Source: RYN-230 sp963704995 (GTDB lineage Bacteria > Actinomycetota > Actinomycetes > Streptosporangiales > Streptosporangiaceae). From it: a stretch of DNA of 64,000 nucleotides. This document shows positions 51,353 through 61,822 of this stretch, one piece after another. Under the pieces are notes generated by a model. The model saw nothing but the letters and a program-made list of their open reading frames with translations. It had not been told where the DNA came from and ran no database searches. Location: assembly GCA_963704995.1 (NCBI GenBank), contig CAVPIM010000020.1, forward strand, positions 54,640-118,639, written 5' to 3'. Numbering within the stretch: the stretch's first letter is position 1; the number at the start of each line of letters is the position of its first letter. The position numbers and the translations under genes were made by a program.

Positions 51353-52135
51353 TTAGGAGCCGAACCTGCGCTGCCGGGCCGCGTAGGAGCGCAGCGCGCG
51401 GAGGAAGTCCACCCGCCGGAAGTCCGGCCAGTAGGCGTCGCAGAAGTAGAACTCCGAGTGCGCGCTCTGCCAGAGCAGGAAGCCGCTCAGCCGCTGTTCC
51501 CCGGATGTCCTGATGACCAGGTCGGGGTCGGGCTGCCCGGCGGTGTAGAGATGCTCGGCGATGTGCTCCACGTCCAGGACCTCGGCGAGTTCCTCGATCG
51601 TGGTGCCCTTGGTCGCGTGATCCTGCAGCAGGGAGCGGACCGCGTCCGCGATCTCCCGGCGGCCGCCGTACCCGATGGCCACGTTGACCAGCAGGCCGGG
51701 ATAGCCGGAGGTGGCCTCGCCGGCGTCCTTGAGCACCTGTGCCGTCTCGGCCGGCAGCAGGTCGAGCGCGCCGACCGGCTTCACGTGCCACCCGGCGTCG
51801 GCCAGGGCCTGCACGGTGCTCTCGATGATCTTCAGCAGCGGTTCCAGCTCCGCGGTGGGCCGGGTCAGGTTGTCCGTGGCCAGCAGCCAGAGCGTGACCA
51901 CCTCGACTCGCGCCTGGCTGCACCAGCCGAGCAGCTCGAAGATGTGGTCGGCGCCCTTCTGGTGGCCGTTGCTGACGTCGGTGAACCCCGCGAGCCGCGC
52001 CCACCGGCGGTTGCCGTCGAGGATGACCCCGACATGCCGGGGCACGGTATGCCCGGTCAGGGAGGCTTCCAGCCTGCGCTCGTAGACGCGGTAGACGAGA
52101 TCGCGGACCCTCGTCCGAACCTCGCGCAGCCCCAT
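51353..52135 (-). CDS. uppS: Isoprenyl diphosphate synthase, cis type (UPP synthase family)
   Basis: Enzyme of 260 residues that condenses isopentenyl diphosphate units to polyprenyl diphosphate, the carrier for wall polymers. Motifs: VGVILDGNRRWARLAG (catalytic Asp and diphosphate loop), GHQKGADHIFELLGWC, ATDNLTRPTAELEPLL, LLVNVAIGYGGRREIADAV, then DLVIRTSGEQRLSGFLLWQS and the C-terminal YWPDFRRVDFLRAL. All family blocks are complete. Chain length is not predictable. It stands next to the envelope-glycopolymer block whose transferases need its product. Confidence 0.95.
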   Translation of the reverse strand: MGLREVRTRVRDLVYRVYERRLEASLTGHTVPRHVGVILDGNRRWARLAGFTDVSNGHQKGADHIFELLGWCSQARVEVVTLWLLATDNLTRPTAELEPLLKIIESTVQALADAGWHVKPVGALDLLPAETAQVLKDAGEATSGYPGLLVNVAIGYGGRREIADAVRSLLQDHATKGTTIEELAEVLDVEHIAEHLYTAGQPDPDLVIRTSGEQRLSGFLLWQSAHSEFYFCDAYWPDFRRVDFLRALRSYAARQRRFGS

Positions 52136-52383
52136 CCGAACCTACTTCCGCCGCATAGTCACCCGGCCGACGGGCATGGCCTGCCCGTATCAAGGATGTC
52201 ACCACTGGGGCGGACTCGTGACACGACCAGCCCATTGGGGGCTCCCACGTCGGCCTGAACACTATCTAAACAGAAAGTAGTGATGGTGCGACGATTCGTT
52301 ACGACTTATTCACCAAAGTGGGTGAAGGCCGTGGTGCAAAGCGGGGTGCGAGCGGGCGGAGCGGCGCAGCCGGGCGCCCCCGG

Positions 52384-52923
52384 TCAGGCCTGGGGTCCCC
52401 CGGCGCGGACCTCCTCGACCCGGCGGAGGGCCTCACGGAGCTGGCCGAGCCAGGACTCCTCGTGCTCGCCGACCAGGCGGACGCACCAGGCGAGCGCGTC
52501 GCTGCGGCTGCGGGCCACTCCCGCCTCCACCAGCGTGTCGAGTACCCGGCGCTCGGACTGCCGCAGGCGGGTCATCACCGGGACCGACAATGTGGTGAAC
52601 ATCACCTTCCGGCCGCCGCAGATCACTCCCCAGGACACCTTGCGGCTGAACTTGAGCTCGGCTTCGCGGGCGATCTCGATCCGGTGGTCGCGGGTTTCCT
52701 CGCGGAACCGCCGGGCCCGCCCGTCCGCCGCGGCCGCCTGGGCGGCCGGCGATGCGTCCGCGGCCACATCCAGCCCGTCGAGCGGGCCGACCACGGTGAT
52801 CTCTTCCCGGTCCACGAGGACCTCGGGTGCCTCGGCGAACCAGCCCCCGGGCAGACGGCCCGCGAACCAGCCCCGTACTTCCTCGCCCGGGACGGCGTCT
52901 TCGCCGTGTTTCTCAGTACTCAT
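52384..52923 (-). CDS. Conserved hypothetical protein with RHH-like C-terminal segment
   Basis: Unrecognised protein of 179 residues. The N-terminal half is acidic and strand-rich (RGWFAGRLPGGWFAEAPEVL, then REEITVVGPL); a charged helix follows (ARRFREETRDHRIEIAREAE). The end (TLSVPVMTRLRQSERRVLDT, EAGVARSRSDALAWCVRLVG) looks like a ribbon-helix-helix or similar small DNA-binding unit. The ATG at 52923 has no ribosome site, but CATAAT lies 8 nt upstream, so the transcript may be leaderless. Confidence 0.7.
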   Translation of the reverse strand: MSTEKHGEDAVPGEEVRGWFAGRLPGGWFAEAPEVLVDREEITVVGPLDGLDVAADASPAAQAAAADGRARRFREETRDHRIEIAREAELKFSRKVSWGVICGGRKVMFTTLSVPVMTRLRQSERRVLDTLVEAGVARSRSDALAWCVRLVGEHEESWLGQLREALRRVEEVRAGGPQA

Positions 52924-52944
52924 GTAATTATGTAATCACGAGGG

Positions 52945-53070
52945 CTGCGCGCAGGCAAGTCCGGGCGCGGGCAAGTCCGGGCGCAGGGAAGTCTGGGGCG
53001 CAGGGAAGTGACGGGCGGCGCTAGGGAAGTGACGGGCGGCGCCGGAGGCACCAGGCGGAGGCAAGCACCG
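52945..53070. repeat. Short G-rich tandem repeats upstream of the gene at 52384
   Basis: Units of GCAAGTCCGGGCGCGG (about 16 bp, two to three copies) are followed by two copies of a 21-bp unit AGGGAAGTGACGGGCGGCGC and further GCAAGCACCGGGCGG copies. They fill most of the 206-bp gap between this gene and the NlpC/P60 gene. Confidence 0.7.
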
Positions 53071-53129
53071 GGCGGGGCAAGCACCGGGCGGCCCGGAGGA
53101 TCGGGACCGCTACCGCGACCGGGGGCCGG

Positions 53130-54359
53130 TCAGCCGACCGGCGAGGCCGCGACCTGGGCGGCGATGGCCGGGGACACCCGCACCACGCCCGCGAACTCGC
53201 TGCCCAGCGCCACCGGGACGACCTGCACGTTCTCCCCCGGTTCGGGCGCCTGGATCATCAGCCCCCGGCCCAGGTAGATAGCCACATGGGAGATGTAATC
53301 CGGTGCGGTCGGGTCGGTCCGGTAGAACAGCAGGTCTCCCGACTGGGCCTGGCTGAACGGGATCGCAGGCCCGGTCCGGGCCTGGTCCGCGGCCACCCGC
53401 GGCATGAGCACCCCCGCCTGGGCGAACGACCACTGGACCAGCCCGGAGCAGTCGAACGTAGTCGGCCCGGATCCGCCCCACACGTACGGGTAGCCGACCC
53501 GGCTCACCGCGGCCTTGAGCATCGCGACGAGCTCGGCCATGCTCAGCGCGGCCCGCCCGTTGGCCGTGGCGCTGCCTACGGTGCCGGACGCCAGCGTCGA
53601 CCCGGCCTGCCCGGCCGCAGCCGGGGTGCCGCGCGCCGAGGTGCTGACCAGCGGCTCGACCACGGCCCCGCGCGGCATCCGGGCCTTGATCTCGCGCACC
53701 AGCGCGGCGACCCGGTCGTGCGGGGCGCTGACCACGATCGCGTTACCGGCCGGGAATCCGAGCGACTCGGCCACGGTCCGGGAGACCACCGCGTCCACGC
53801 CGCCGATCCCGACCGTGCCGAAGCCGCCGACCCGCAGGGCGCGCAGCGTCCGGCCGGCCACCTGGACGGTCCCGCCCAGCGGCAGCTTGTCCTGCTTGCC
53901 CATGGTGTAGGAGACGGCGATCGCGCCGTCCGCCACGTTGCGCCACAGCGGGCTGGCCGAGGCGGTCGGTCCCGCGGCGAACGCCCGGAACGTGGCCGGG
54001 TCCACCCCCAGGACCGCCGCGAACGTGCCGTTCACCCGGATCCGGGCGGCGTCAACCGCCCGCGCCGCCTCGACCCCCGGCAGCCGGGCCACCCGGGCCA
54101 GGTCGCGGGCCGGGAGCGCGTGCTGCGCGACGACCATCACGTCCGCCCGGAGCAGCTTGCGGGGCGCCGTGGCGTCAGTGGCCCGCGCCGCGGTGGACTG
54201 GGCCGCGACACCAGGATCGGAACCCGCCCCGGGCACCTCCACCCGCCCGGCCGCGGTGCCGCCCAGGGCGGCCACGGCGAGCAGGGCCGCACTCCAGCGG
54301 CGCGCGTGCGCGCGCAGGAAAGCGGCGCCTCGCGCCGCCGTGTCCGGAGCAGGAGTCAC
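53130..54359 (-). CDS. NlpC/P60 peptidoglycan endopeptidase
   Basis: Exported wall hydrolase, 409 residues from GTG 54359. A signal segment (about 17-35, WSAALLAVAALGGTAAG) leads to a long middle part of unknown fold (about 60-275), then the NlpC/P60 domain: catalytic Cys in GPTTFDCSGLVQWSFAQ, His in YISHVAIYLGRGLMIQAP, and the conserved LLFYRTD strand. GTG 54359 is preferred to ATG 54419 because a TATAGG sits about 7 nt before it (leaderless) and the signal peptide then begins properly. The long middle domain is unusual. Confidence 0.85.
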   Translation of the reverse strand: MTPAPDTAARGAAFLRAHARRWSAALLAVAALGGTAAGRVEVPGAGSDPGVAAQSTAARATDATAPRKLLRADVMVVAQHALPARDLARVARLPGVEAARAVDAARIRVNGTFAAVLGVDPATFRAFAAGPTASASPLWRNVADGAIAVSYTMGKQDKLPLGGTVQVAGRTLRALRVGGFGTVGIGGVDAVVSRTVAESLGFPAGNAIVVSAPHDRVAALVREIKARMPRGAVVEPLVSTSARGTPAAAGQAGSTLASGTVGSATANGRAALSMAELVAMLKAAVSRVGYPYVWGGSGPTTFDCSGLVQWSFAQAGVLMPRVAADQARTGPAIPFSQAQSGDLLFYRTDPTAPDYISHVAIYLGRGLMIQAPEPGENVQVVPVALGSEFAGVVRVSPAIAAQVAASPVG

Positions 54360-54541
54360 GAGGGCACCTATACCCAGGCCCGGCCGGGCATACCAGGACG
54401 CGGCCACCTCATTGGCCACCGGCCGGGCGCACGCCCAGACCCGCAGGCCAGCGGGCCGGCCTCGGGCCAGCGCGGGTGAAATTTACGCTCCTATTTACAG
54501 CCGCGCCAGGGACACCCGCGCCATCCGCGTGCGGCCGGTGG

Positions 54542-56587
<2,046 letters not shown>

Positions 56588-56652
56588 CCCCCCATCTTGG
56601 CTTGTGCCGTCCGGTGCGGCCGACCCGGCCCGTTCACGTTGCGAGCGGAAGT

Positions 56653-56673
56653 CATAACGGTTATCGTTTTCAT
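56653..56673 (+). promoter_or_regulatory. Candidate Zur box upstream of the zinc ABC operon
   Basis: CATAACGGTTATCGTTTTCA continues to 56673. The CGTTTTCAT half matches actinobacterial Zur sites well; the other half is degenerate. It is the only AT-rich stretch in the 152-bp divergent gap and lies about 67 bp before the substrate-binding-protein start. The operon's last gene is a Zur homologue. Confidence 0.5.
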
Positions 56674-56739
56674 CAACGGGAGGACCTGGGAGCCCATCCG
56701 GGACCAGCCCGCGCGATCCAGATCGGAGACCCAAAGCAG

Positions 56740-57684
56740 ATGCCCGTGCACAGGCCAGCCCGCCCGAGGCCGATCGTCCTGGCGGCCGCCGCGCTCGCGA
56801 CGGCGGCGCTGGCCGCGGCGTGCTCATCCAGCACGCCGGCGGCCGAGTCGAGCACGGCCATCACCGCGGTCGGCGCCGAGAATCAGTACGCGAACGTCAT
56901 CAGCCAGGTCGGCGGCCAGTACGTGCACGTCAGCGCCATCGAGAGCAACCCGAACACCGACCCGCACACGTTCGAGGCCAGCGCGAGCGTGGCCAACCTG
57001 ATCAGCAGCGCCGGCCTGGTCGTGCAGAACGGCCTGGGCTACGACACCTACATGAACAAGATCGAGGCCGCGGCCCCGAACTCCGGCCGCAAGGTCATCG
57101 ACGTGCAGCATCTGCTCGGCCTGCCGGACAGCGTGCCCAACCCGCACCTGTGGTACAAGCCGACCACCATGCCGGCCGTCGCGAAGGCGGTAGCCGCGGA
57201 CCTGGCGACCCTCCAGCCCGCGCACAAGGCGTTCTTCGCCGCCCGGGCCGCCGCCTTCGACCGGTCCCTGCAGCCCTGGTACCACCTGATCGCGGCGTTC
57301 AAGGCGCGGTACCCGGGGACGCCGGTGGCCACCACGGAACCGGTCGGCGACTACCTGCTGCAGGCCGCGGGCACCCGGAACCTGACCCCGTTCGCCTTCC
57401 AGGCCGACGTCATGAACGGCGTGGACCCTGCCCCACAGTACGTCTCACTCCAGAACGGCCTGTTCTCCGGGCACAAGGTCAAGGTGTTCCTGTACAACCA
57501 GCAGGTGACCGACTCGCTGACCGCCTCGTTCCTGGCCGCGGCGCACCGGGCCGGGATCCCGGTGGTCGGCGTCTACGAGACTATGCCGGAGCCGGGCTAC
57601 AGCTACCAGTCCTGGATGATGGCCGAGACGACCGCGCTGCAGCGGGCGGTGCAGCACGGGATCTCGACCGAGAGGCTGAAGTGA
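56740..57684 (+). CDS. znuA: Zinc (or manganese) ABC transporter substrate-binding lipoprotein
   Basis: Cluster A-I metal-binding protein of 314 residues. The lipobox is ALAAAC (Cys28). Metal ligand regions are NTDPHTFEASAS and VPNPHLWYKPTTM (two His), and a third near ATTEPVGDYLL. The His-rich loop of many ZnuA proteins is absent. Zinc is preferred because the same operon ends in zur. ATG 56740 begins with a typical basic signal peptide. The stop overlaps the ATPase start as ATGA. Confidence 0.88.
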   Translation: MPVHRPARPRPIVLAAAALATAALAAACSSSTPAAESSTAITAVGAENQYANVISQVGGQYVHVSAIESNPNTDPHTFEASASVANLISSAGLVVQNGLGYDTYMNKIEAAAPNSGRKVIDVQHLLGLPDSVPNPHLWYKPTTMPAVAKAVAADLATLQPAHKAFFAARAAAFDRSLQPWYHLIAAFKARYPGTPVATTEPVGDYLLQAAGTRNLTPFAFQADVMNGVDPAPQYVSLQNGLFSGHKVKVFLYNQQVTDSLTASFLAAAHRAGIPVVGVYETMPEPGYSYQSWMMAETTALQRAVQHGISTERLK

Positions 57685-58614
57685 TGACGAGGCCGGGAGC
57701 CGGCGTGCGCGGCGGCGCGCCACGGGACGCGGGCCAGCGGGACGCGGGTGACCGGGACCCGGGCGGACTGCTCCAGGTGGACGACGTCAGCCTCTGGCTG
57801 TCCGGCCGCAAGGTCCTCGACGACGTGACCTTCAGCCTCGGCCCCGGCGAGTTCGCGGGGCTGATCGGCTCGAACGGCGCGGGCAAGACCACGCTGCTGC
57901 GCGTCATCCTCGGCCTGCAGGCCCCGTCGGCCGGCACGGTACGCGTGGCGGGCCAGCCGCGGAGCCGGCACGGCTCGCTGGTCGGCTACGTCCCGCAGAA
58001 GATCCTGCTCGACCCGGACATGCCGCTGCGCGCCCGCGACCTGGTCGGCCTGGGGCTGGATGGCCAGCGGCTCGGCATCCCGCTGCCGTCGGCCCGGCGC
58101 CGGCACCTGGTCGACGAGATGCTGCAGGCCGTGGGCGCGGACCGGTTCGGCGACACGAGAGTGGGGCTGCTGTCCGGCGGCGAGCAGCAGCGGGTGCTGA
58201 TCGCGCACGCGCTGATCAGCCGCCCCCGGCTGCTCCTGCTGGACGAGCCGCTGGCCAACCTGGACATCGCCAGCGAGCAGGATGTGGTCGAGCTGCTCGG
58301 CCAGGTCGCCCGGGAGCAGCAGATCGCGGTGCTCATCTCGGCGCACGACATGAACCCGCTGCTGCCGTTCATGGACCGGATCGTGTACATGGCGGCCGGC
58401 CGCGCGGCCAGCGGGACCACCGCCGAGGTGGTCCGGCCCGGAGGTGCTCAGCTCGCTGTACGGCCAGCACGTGGACGTGATCAGGGTGCACGACCGGATA
58501 CTTGTGGTCGCCGGGCGGGGCGCCGGGCTGGCCGCGGCGGACGCCGCCCCCGGCGCCGCCCCGCTTCCCGGGCACGCCGGGCCTCCCGCCGCGCACCTCG
58601 CCGAGGGCGCGTAG
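57684..58614 (+). pseudogene. znuC: Metal ABC transporter ATPase, one frameshift near the 3' end
   Basis: The ATPase of the importer. Walker A is GSNGAGKTTLLRV, the signature LLSGGEQQRVLIAHAL, Walker B RLLLLDEPLANLD. After AEVVRP (about 58437) an extra base in a CGGCCCGG stretch shifts the frame into the next gene. In the right frame it continues EVLSSLYGQHVDVIRVHDRI and ends at a TAG whose last base starts the permease GTG. The corrected length is 309 residues. Residual ATPase function is possible, since all catalytic motifs precede the break. A sequencing indel is the likely cause. Confidence 0.82.
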
Positions 58615-59474
58615 TGCTGCACGCGATCTTCGAGCCGGGCTTCTTCTCCAGCGCCCCGGTGCACGTGGCCCTGGCCGCGGGCGGGGTCGTGGCGCTGGTG
58701 TCCGGGATCGTCGGCTCGTTCACCGTGATCCGAGGCCAGTCCTACGCGGGCCACGCACTGGCCGACATGAGCGTCACCGGCGGCTCCGCCTCCTTCCTGG
58801 TCGGGATCAACCCGCTGTGGGGGTTCGTCGGCGTCGGCGTGCTGGCCGCCGGGGTCATGGACATGATCGGGATCGAGCGGCCCCGCGGCCGTGACCTGGC
58901 CACCGGGATCGTCCGGGGGGCCGGGCTGGGCCTGGCCGCGCTGTTCCTGTACTGGGACACGACCCACAGCAACGTCACCGGGGCCACCATCACGATTCTG
59001 TTCGGCTCCCTGTTCACGGTCAGCAGCTCGATCCTCCCGGCCATCGTGGTGCTGAGCGTGGCGGCGGTGGCGATCGTGGCCGTGCTGTACCGGCCGCTGC
59101 TGCTCAGCACGGTCGCTGCCGACCTGGCCGCGGCGCGGGGGGTCAGCGTCCGGCTGGTCGGCCTGCTCTGCCTGACCGCGATCGCCCTGGCGGTCTCGCT
59201 GTCCGCGATGACGATCGGCACCATCCTCAGTACCGCGCTGCTGATCGGGCCCGCGGCGATCGGGCTGCGGCTGAGCAGCCGGCCCGGCCTGGCCATGGCC
59301 TGGTCCGCGCTGGCTGGCCTGGCCGCCACCTGGCTGGGGGTGCTGCTCGCCTACGACAGCTTCTACTGGCCGCCGGCCCGGCATGGCTGGCCGGTCAGCT
59401 TCTTCGTGGTGACCCTGATCTTCCTGGGCTACGTGACCGCGGCGGGGATCACCACCCGGACGCGGAGGGCGTGA
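58614..59474 (+). CDS. znuB: Metal ABC transporter permease (first)
   Basis: Cluster-9 family permease of 286 residues, with about 8 helices. The start AIFEPGFFSSAPVHVALAAG and the segment GSFTVIRGQSYAGHALADMS are typical of ABC-3 (zinc/manganese) permeases, as is TIGTILSTALLIGPAAIGLR. The GTG start overlaps the ATPase stop. Residues up to about 58613 in the same long frame belong to the frameshifted ATPase and should not be taken as a fused protein. Confidence 0.88.
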   Translation: MLHAIFEPGFFSSAPVHVALAAGGVVALVSGIVGSFTVIRGQSYAGHALADMSVTGGSASFLVGINPLWGFVGVGVLAAGVMDMIGIERPRGRDLATGIVRGAGLGLAALFLYWDTTHSNVTGATITILFGSLFTVSSSILPAIVVLSVAAVAIVAVLYRPLLLSTVAADLAAARGVSVRLVGLLCLTAIALAVSLSAMTIGTILSTALLIGPAAIGLRLSSRPGLAMAWSALAGLAATWLGVLLAYDSFYWPPARHGWPVSFFVVTLIFLGYVTAAGITTRTRRA

Positions 59475-59478
59475 GCCG

Positions 59479-60336
59479 ATGTTCACCGGGTTCATGACCG
59501 ACGCCTGGCTGGTGGGCACGATCGTGGCCGTCGTCGCGGGCGTCGTCGGGTTCTTCATCGTGCTGCGCGGCCAGGCGTTCGTCGCGGACGCCGTGCCCCA
59601 GGGTGCCTTCGCGGGCGCGGCCGGGGCCAGCCTGATCGGCATCAACCCGCTCATCGGGCTGGCCGCGGCCGCCCTGCTCGGCGCGCTCGGGATCGGCTGG
59701 CTGGGCCGGCGGGGGCGGCAGGACGTGGCCACGGCCCTGGCCCTCGTGGTGCTGCTCGGCCTGGGCGCGCTGTTCCTCAGCTTCAGTACCGAGTACGCGC
59801 CGGAAATCTATGCCCTGCTGTTCGGGGAGGTGCTCGGGGTGAGCTCCGGCGAGGTGCTGCCGATCGCGCTGCTGGCCGTGGTGTGCGTCGCGGCCATGGC
59901 CGCGCTGTTCCGGCCGCTCCTGCTCTCCTCGGTGATGCCGGAGCTGGCCGAGGCGCGCGGCGTCCGGCCCGCGCGGGTGGACACGATGTTCCTCGTAGTG
60001 GTGGCGCTGGCCACGAGCATGACCCTGCCGGTGGTCGGGGCGCTGCTGATCTTCAGCCTGATGATCGGGCCCCCGGCCGCGGCCCGGTCGGTGACCAGCA
60101 AGCCGCTGACCGCGGTGGCGCTGTCGGCGGCCATCGCGGTCGTGGTGGTCTGGGCCTCGATCGCCGCCGCCTACGACACGAACTGGCCGGTCGGCTTTTT
60201 CGTGGGCACGTTTGGCGCGGTCTGCTACGCCGCCGGGCGAGGCTGGGCCGCGCTGCGGGGACGGCGCCCGGCCCGGCCCGGGGGGTGGCGCGGAGCTGGG
60301 GAACACGGGGTACCGGCTGCTAATGTGCGGATGTGA
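59479..60336 (+). CDS. Metal ABC transporter permease (second)
   Basis: A second ABC-3 family permease of 285 residues, 4 bp after the first: GFFIVLRGQAFVADAVPQGA, then LPVVGALLIFSLMIGPPAAA. Two different permeases imply a heterodimeric channel, in contrast to the homodimer of ZnuB. Helix count is similar (about 8). Its end overlaps the zur start by 4 bp, so all five genes should be translated from one message. Confidence 0.87.
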   Translation: MFTGFMTDAWLVGTIVAVVAGVVGFFIVLRGQAFVADAVPQGAFAGAAGASLIGINPLIGLAAAALLGALGIGWLGRRGRQDVATALALVVLLGLGALFLSFSTEYAPEIYALLFGEVLGVSSGEVLPIALLAVVCVAAMAALFRPLLLSSVMPELAEARGVRPARVDTMFLVVVALATSMTLPVVGALLIFSLMIGPPAAARSVTSKPLTAVALSAAIAVVVVWASIAAAYDTNWPVGFFVGTFGAVCYAAGRGWAALRGRRPARPGGWRGAGEHGVPAANVRM

Positions 60337-60791
60337 TGACGCCGGTGCCTGCTAAGCGTCCGCTGGGCGGCACCCGGGTGCGCGGGACCCGGCAGGCCGA
60401 GGCACTGTCGGCGGTCCTGGGCGGGCTGCCCGGGTTCTGCAGCGCCCAGCAGATCCATGCTGAGCTGCGCCAGCGTGGCGAGCACATCGGCCTGACCACC
60501 GTGTACCGGCACCTGCAGGTGCTGAGCGAAGACGGGCTGGTGGACACGATCCGGGACGCCAGCGGTGAGACGCTGTACCGCCGCTGCGAGAGCAACGCCC
60601 ACCATCATCACCTCATCTGCCGCAACTGCGGGACCAGCGTCGAGGTCGAGGGCCGCGCGGTGGAGCGCTGGGCCGAGCAGGTTGCGGCCGCGGCCGGATT
60701 CACCGCGGTGGATCACACCGTGGAGCTGTTCGGGCTGTGCCCCCAGTGCAGCCCGGGGACGTCGCGCAGCGAGGCTGCCGCCGGGCCGTGA
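60333..60791 (+). CDS. zur: Fur-family zinc uptake regulator
   Basis: Repressor of 152 residues. The winged helix spans about 20-85 (SAQQIHAELRQRGEHIGLTT with VYRHLQVLSEDGLVDT); the dimerisation domain has HHHHLICRNCG with Cys96 and Cys99, and GLCPQCS with Cys136 and Cys139, which form the structural zinc site. His90-93 and Glu residues may be the sensing site. Placement as last gene of the zinc importer operon gives simple negative feedback through the box near 56660. Starts GTG 60333 and ATG 60336 are equivalent. Confidence 0.92.
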   Translation: MMTPVPAKRPLGGTRVRGTRQAEALSAVLGGLPGFCSAQQIHAELRQRGEHIGLTTVYRHLQVLSEDGLVDTIRDASGETLYRRCESNAHHHHLICRNCGTSVEVEGRAVERWAEQVAAAAGFTAVDHTVELFGLCPQCSPGTSRSEAAAGP

Positions 60792-60878
60792 GCAAGTCCG
60801 GCCGGGCGCCAGCAGCGGCAGAAGGCAGTGCGTGCCCGCCCGTCGTTCACGGGCTGCGTGTCGTCCCGCCGGGCCGGG

Positions 60879-61667
60879 CTAGCTCAGGCCTCGGGGGGAA
60901 TGGCCATTCATCACGTCCAGAGCCAGGCGGACCAGGTCGGCGTTGCCGCTGACCGGCTCGCCGTCCGGGCCGGCCGTCGTGTCCTCCAGCCCGATCCGGG
61001 TCGGCAGCCCGGCCCGGGCCGCGTGGGCCACCAGCGGCCAGCAGCCCTCCCCCTCGCCGTGCAGCAGCCGCGGGATCGCGTGCAGCGCGGATCCGTCGAG
61101 GGCGTGCAGGATATCCCCGGCCACCCGGGGCGCGGCGGTGGCCGGCACATCCATCACTTCCACCAGGATCCGCAACGGCGGCTGCGGCAGCCCCGCCGCC
61201 ACGGACGCGCGGGCCAGCAGCTGGACATCGGCCACGGACCACACCCCGGCCTCCACGGCGATCCCGGCCGCGCCAAGCGAGCCCGCCACGTCGGCCCAGC
61301 CGTCCTCGCTGACGTTGACGGAGGCGAAATCGGGCCGGGCGGGAGCGGCCAGCCCGGCCCAGTCCGCGACGCCGGTCTGCCGGGCCGCCGCGTCCCCGCG
61401 CGTGATCCACAGTCCCGTGGACACCCCGACCGGGGTGCCCGGGCAGGCCGCACGGACCGCCGCCACCGCGGCGCCGACGTCGGCGGCGCGGACCGACTCG
61501 CCACCATCGGCGCCACGCGCGTGCAGGTGGATGGCCTCGGCCCCGGCGGCGACCGCGGCCGCCGCCTCCCGGGCGAGTTCGGCGGGGGTGACCGGCACCG
61601 CCGGGAACTCCGCCTGGCTGCGCTTCCCGTTGAGGCACGCCTTCAGGCGCGTGATGTCGCCGCTCAT
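60879..61667 (-). CDS. BKACE-family (3-keto-5-aminohexanoate cleavage type) enzyme
   Basis: Beta-keto acid cleavage enzyme of 262 residues, TIM barrel. The metal-binding IHLHARGADGG (about 45-55) follows the N-terminal strand ACLNGKRSQAEFP, and VTPAELAREAAAAVAAGAEA is the usual first helix. RIGLEDTTAGPDGEPVSGNA near the end carries the conserved Glu. It is somewhat short compared with the usual 280-310 residues. The substrate is unknown. ATG 61667 starts the domain exactly; the longer frame is not native. Confidence 0.87.
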   Translation of the reverse strand: MSGDITRLKACLNGKRSQAEFPAVPVTPAELAREAAAAVAAGAEAIHLHARGADGGESVRAADVGAAVAAVRAACPGTPVGVSTGLWITRGDAAARQTGVADWAGLAAPARPDFASVNVSEDGWADVAGSLGAAGIAVEAGVWSVADVQLLARASVAAGLPQPPLRILVEVMDVPATAAPRVAGDILHALDGSALHAIPRLLHGEGEGCWPLVAHAARAGLPTRIGLEDTTAGPDGEPVSGNADLVRLALDVMNGHSPRGLS

Positions 61668-61822
61668 CCGGCCATGGTCCCAGGCGGGCCGCCGGCTGGG
61701 CTGGCTGCCCTCCGGCCGATGCTGACGGCCGCCTCGGTCGCGCCGCTGGCCTGGACCGACGCCACCGTGCCGCTGGCCCTGGTCAGCCAGCGGCACCCGC
61801 TGCGGATACCTCCGCCAGCCAG

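Noticed and set aside
56820..59474. An ATPase-permease fusion
   Set aside because: It arises from the one-base gain near 58437 and from reading through an upstream non-coding frame. Conserved C-terminal ATPase sequence lies in the other frame.
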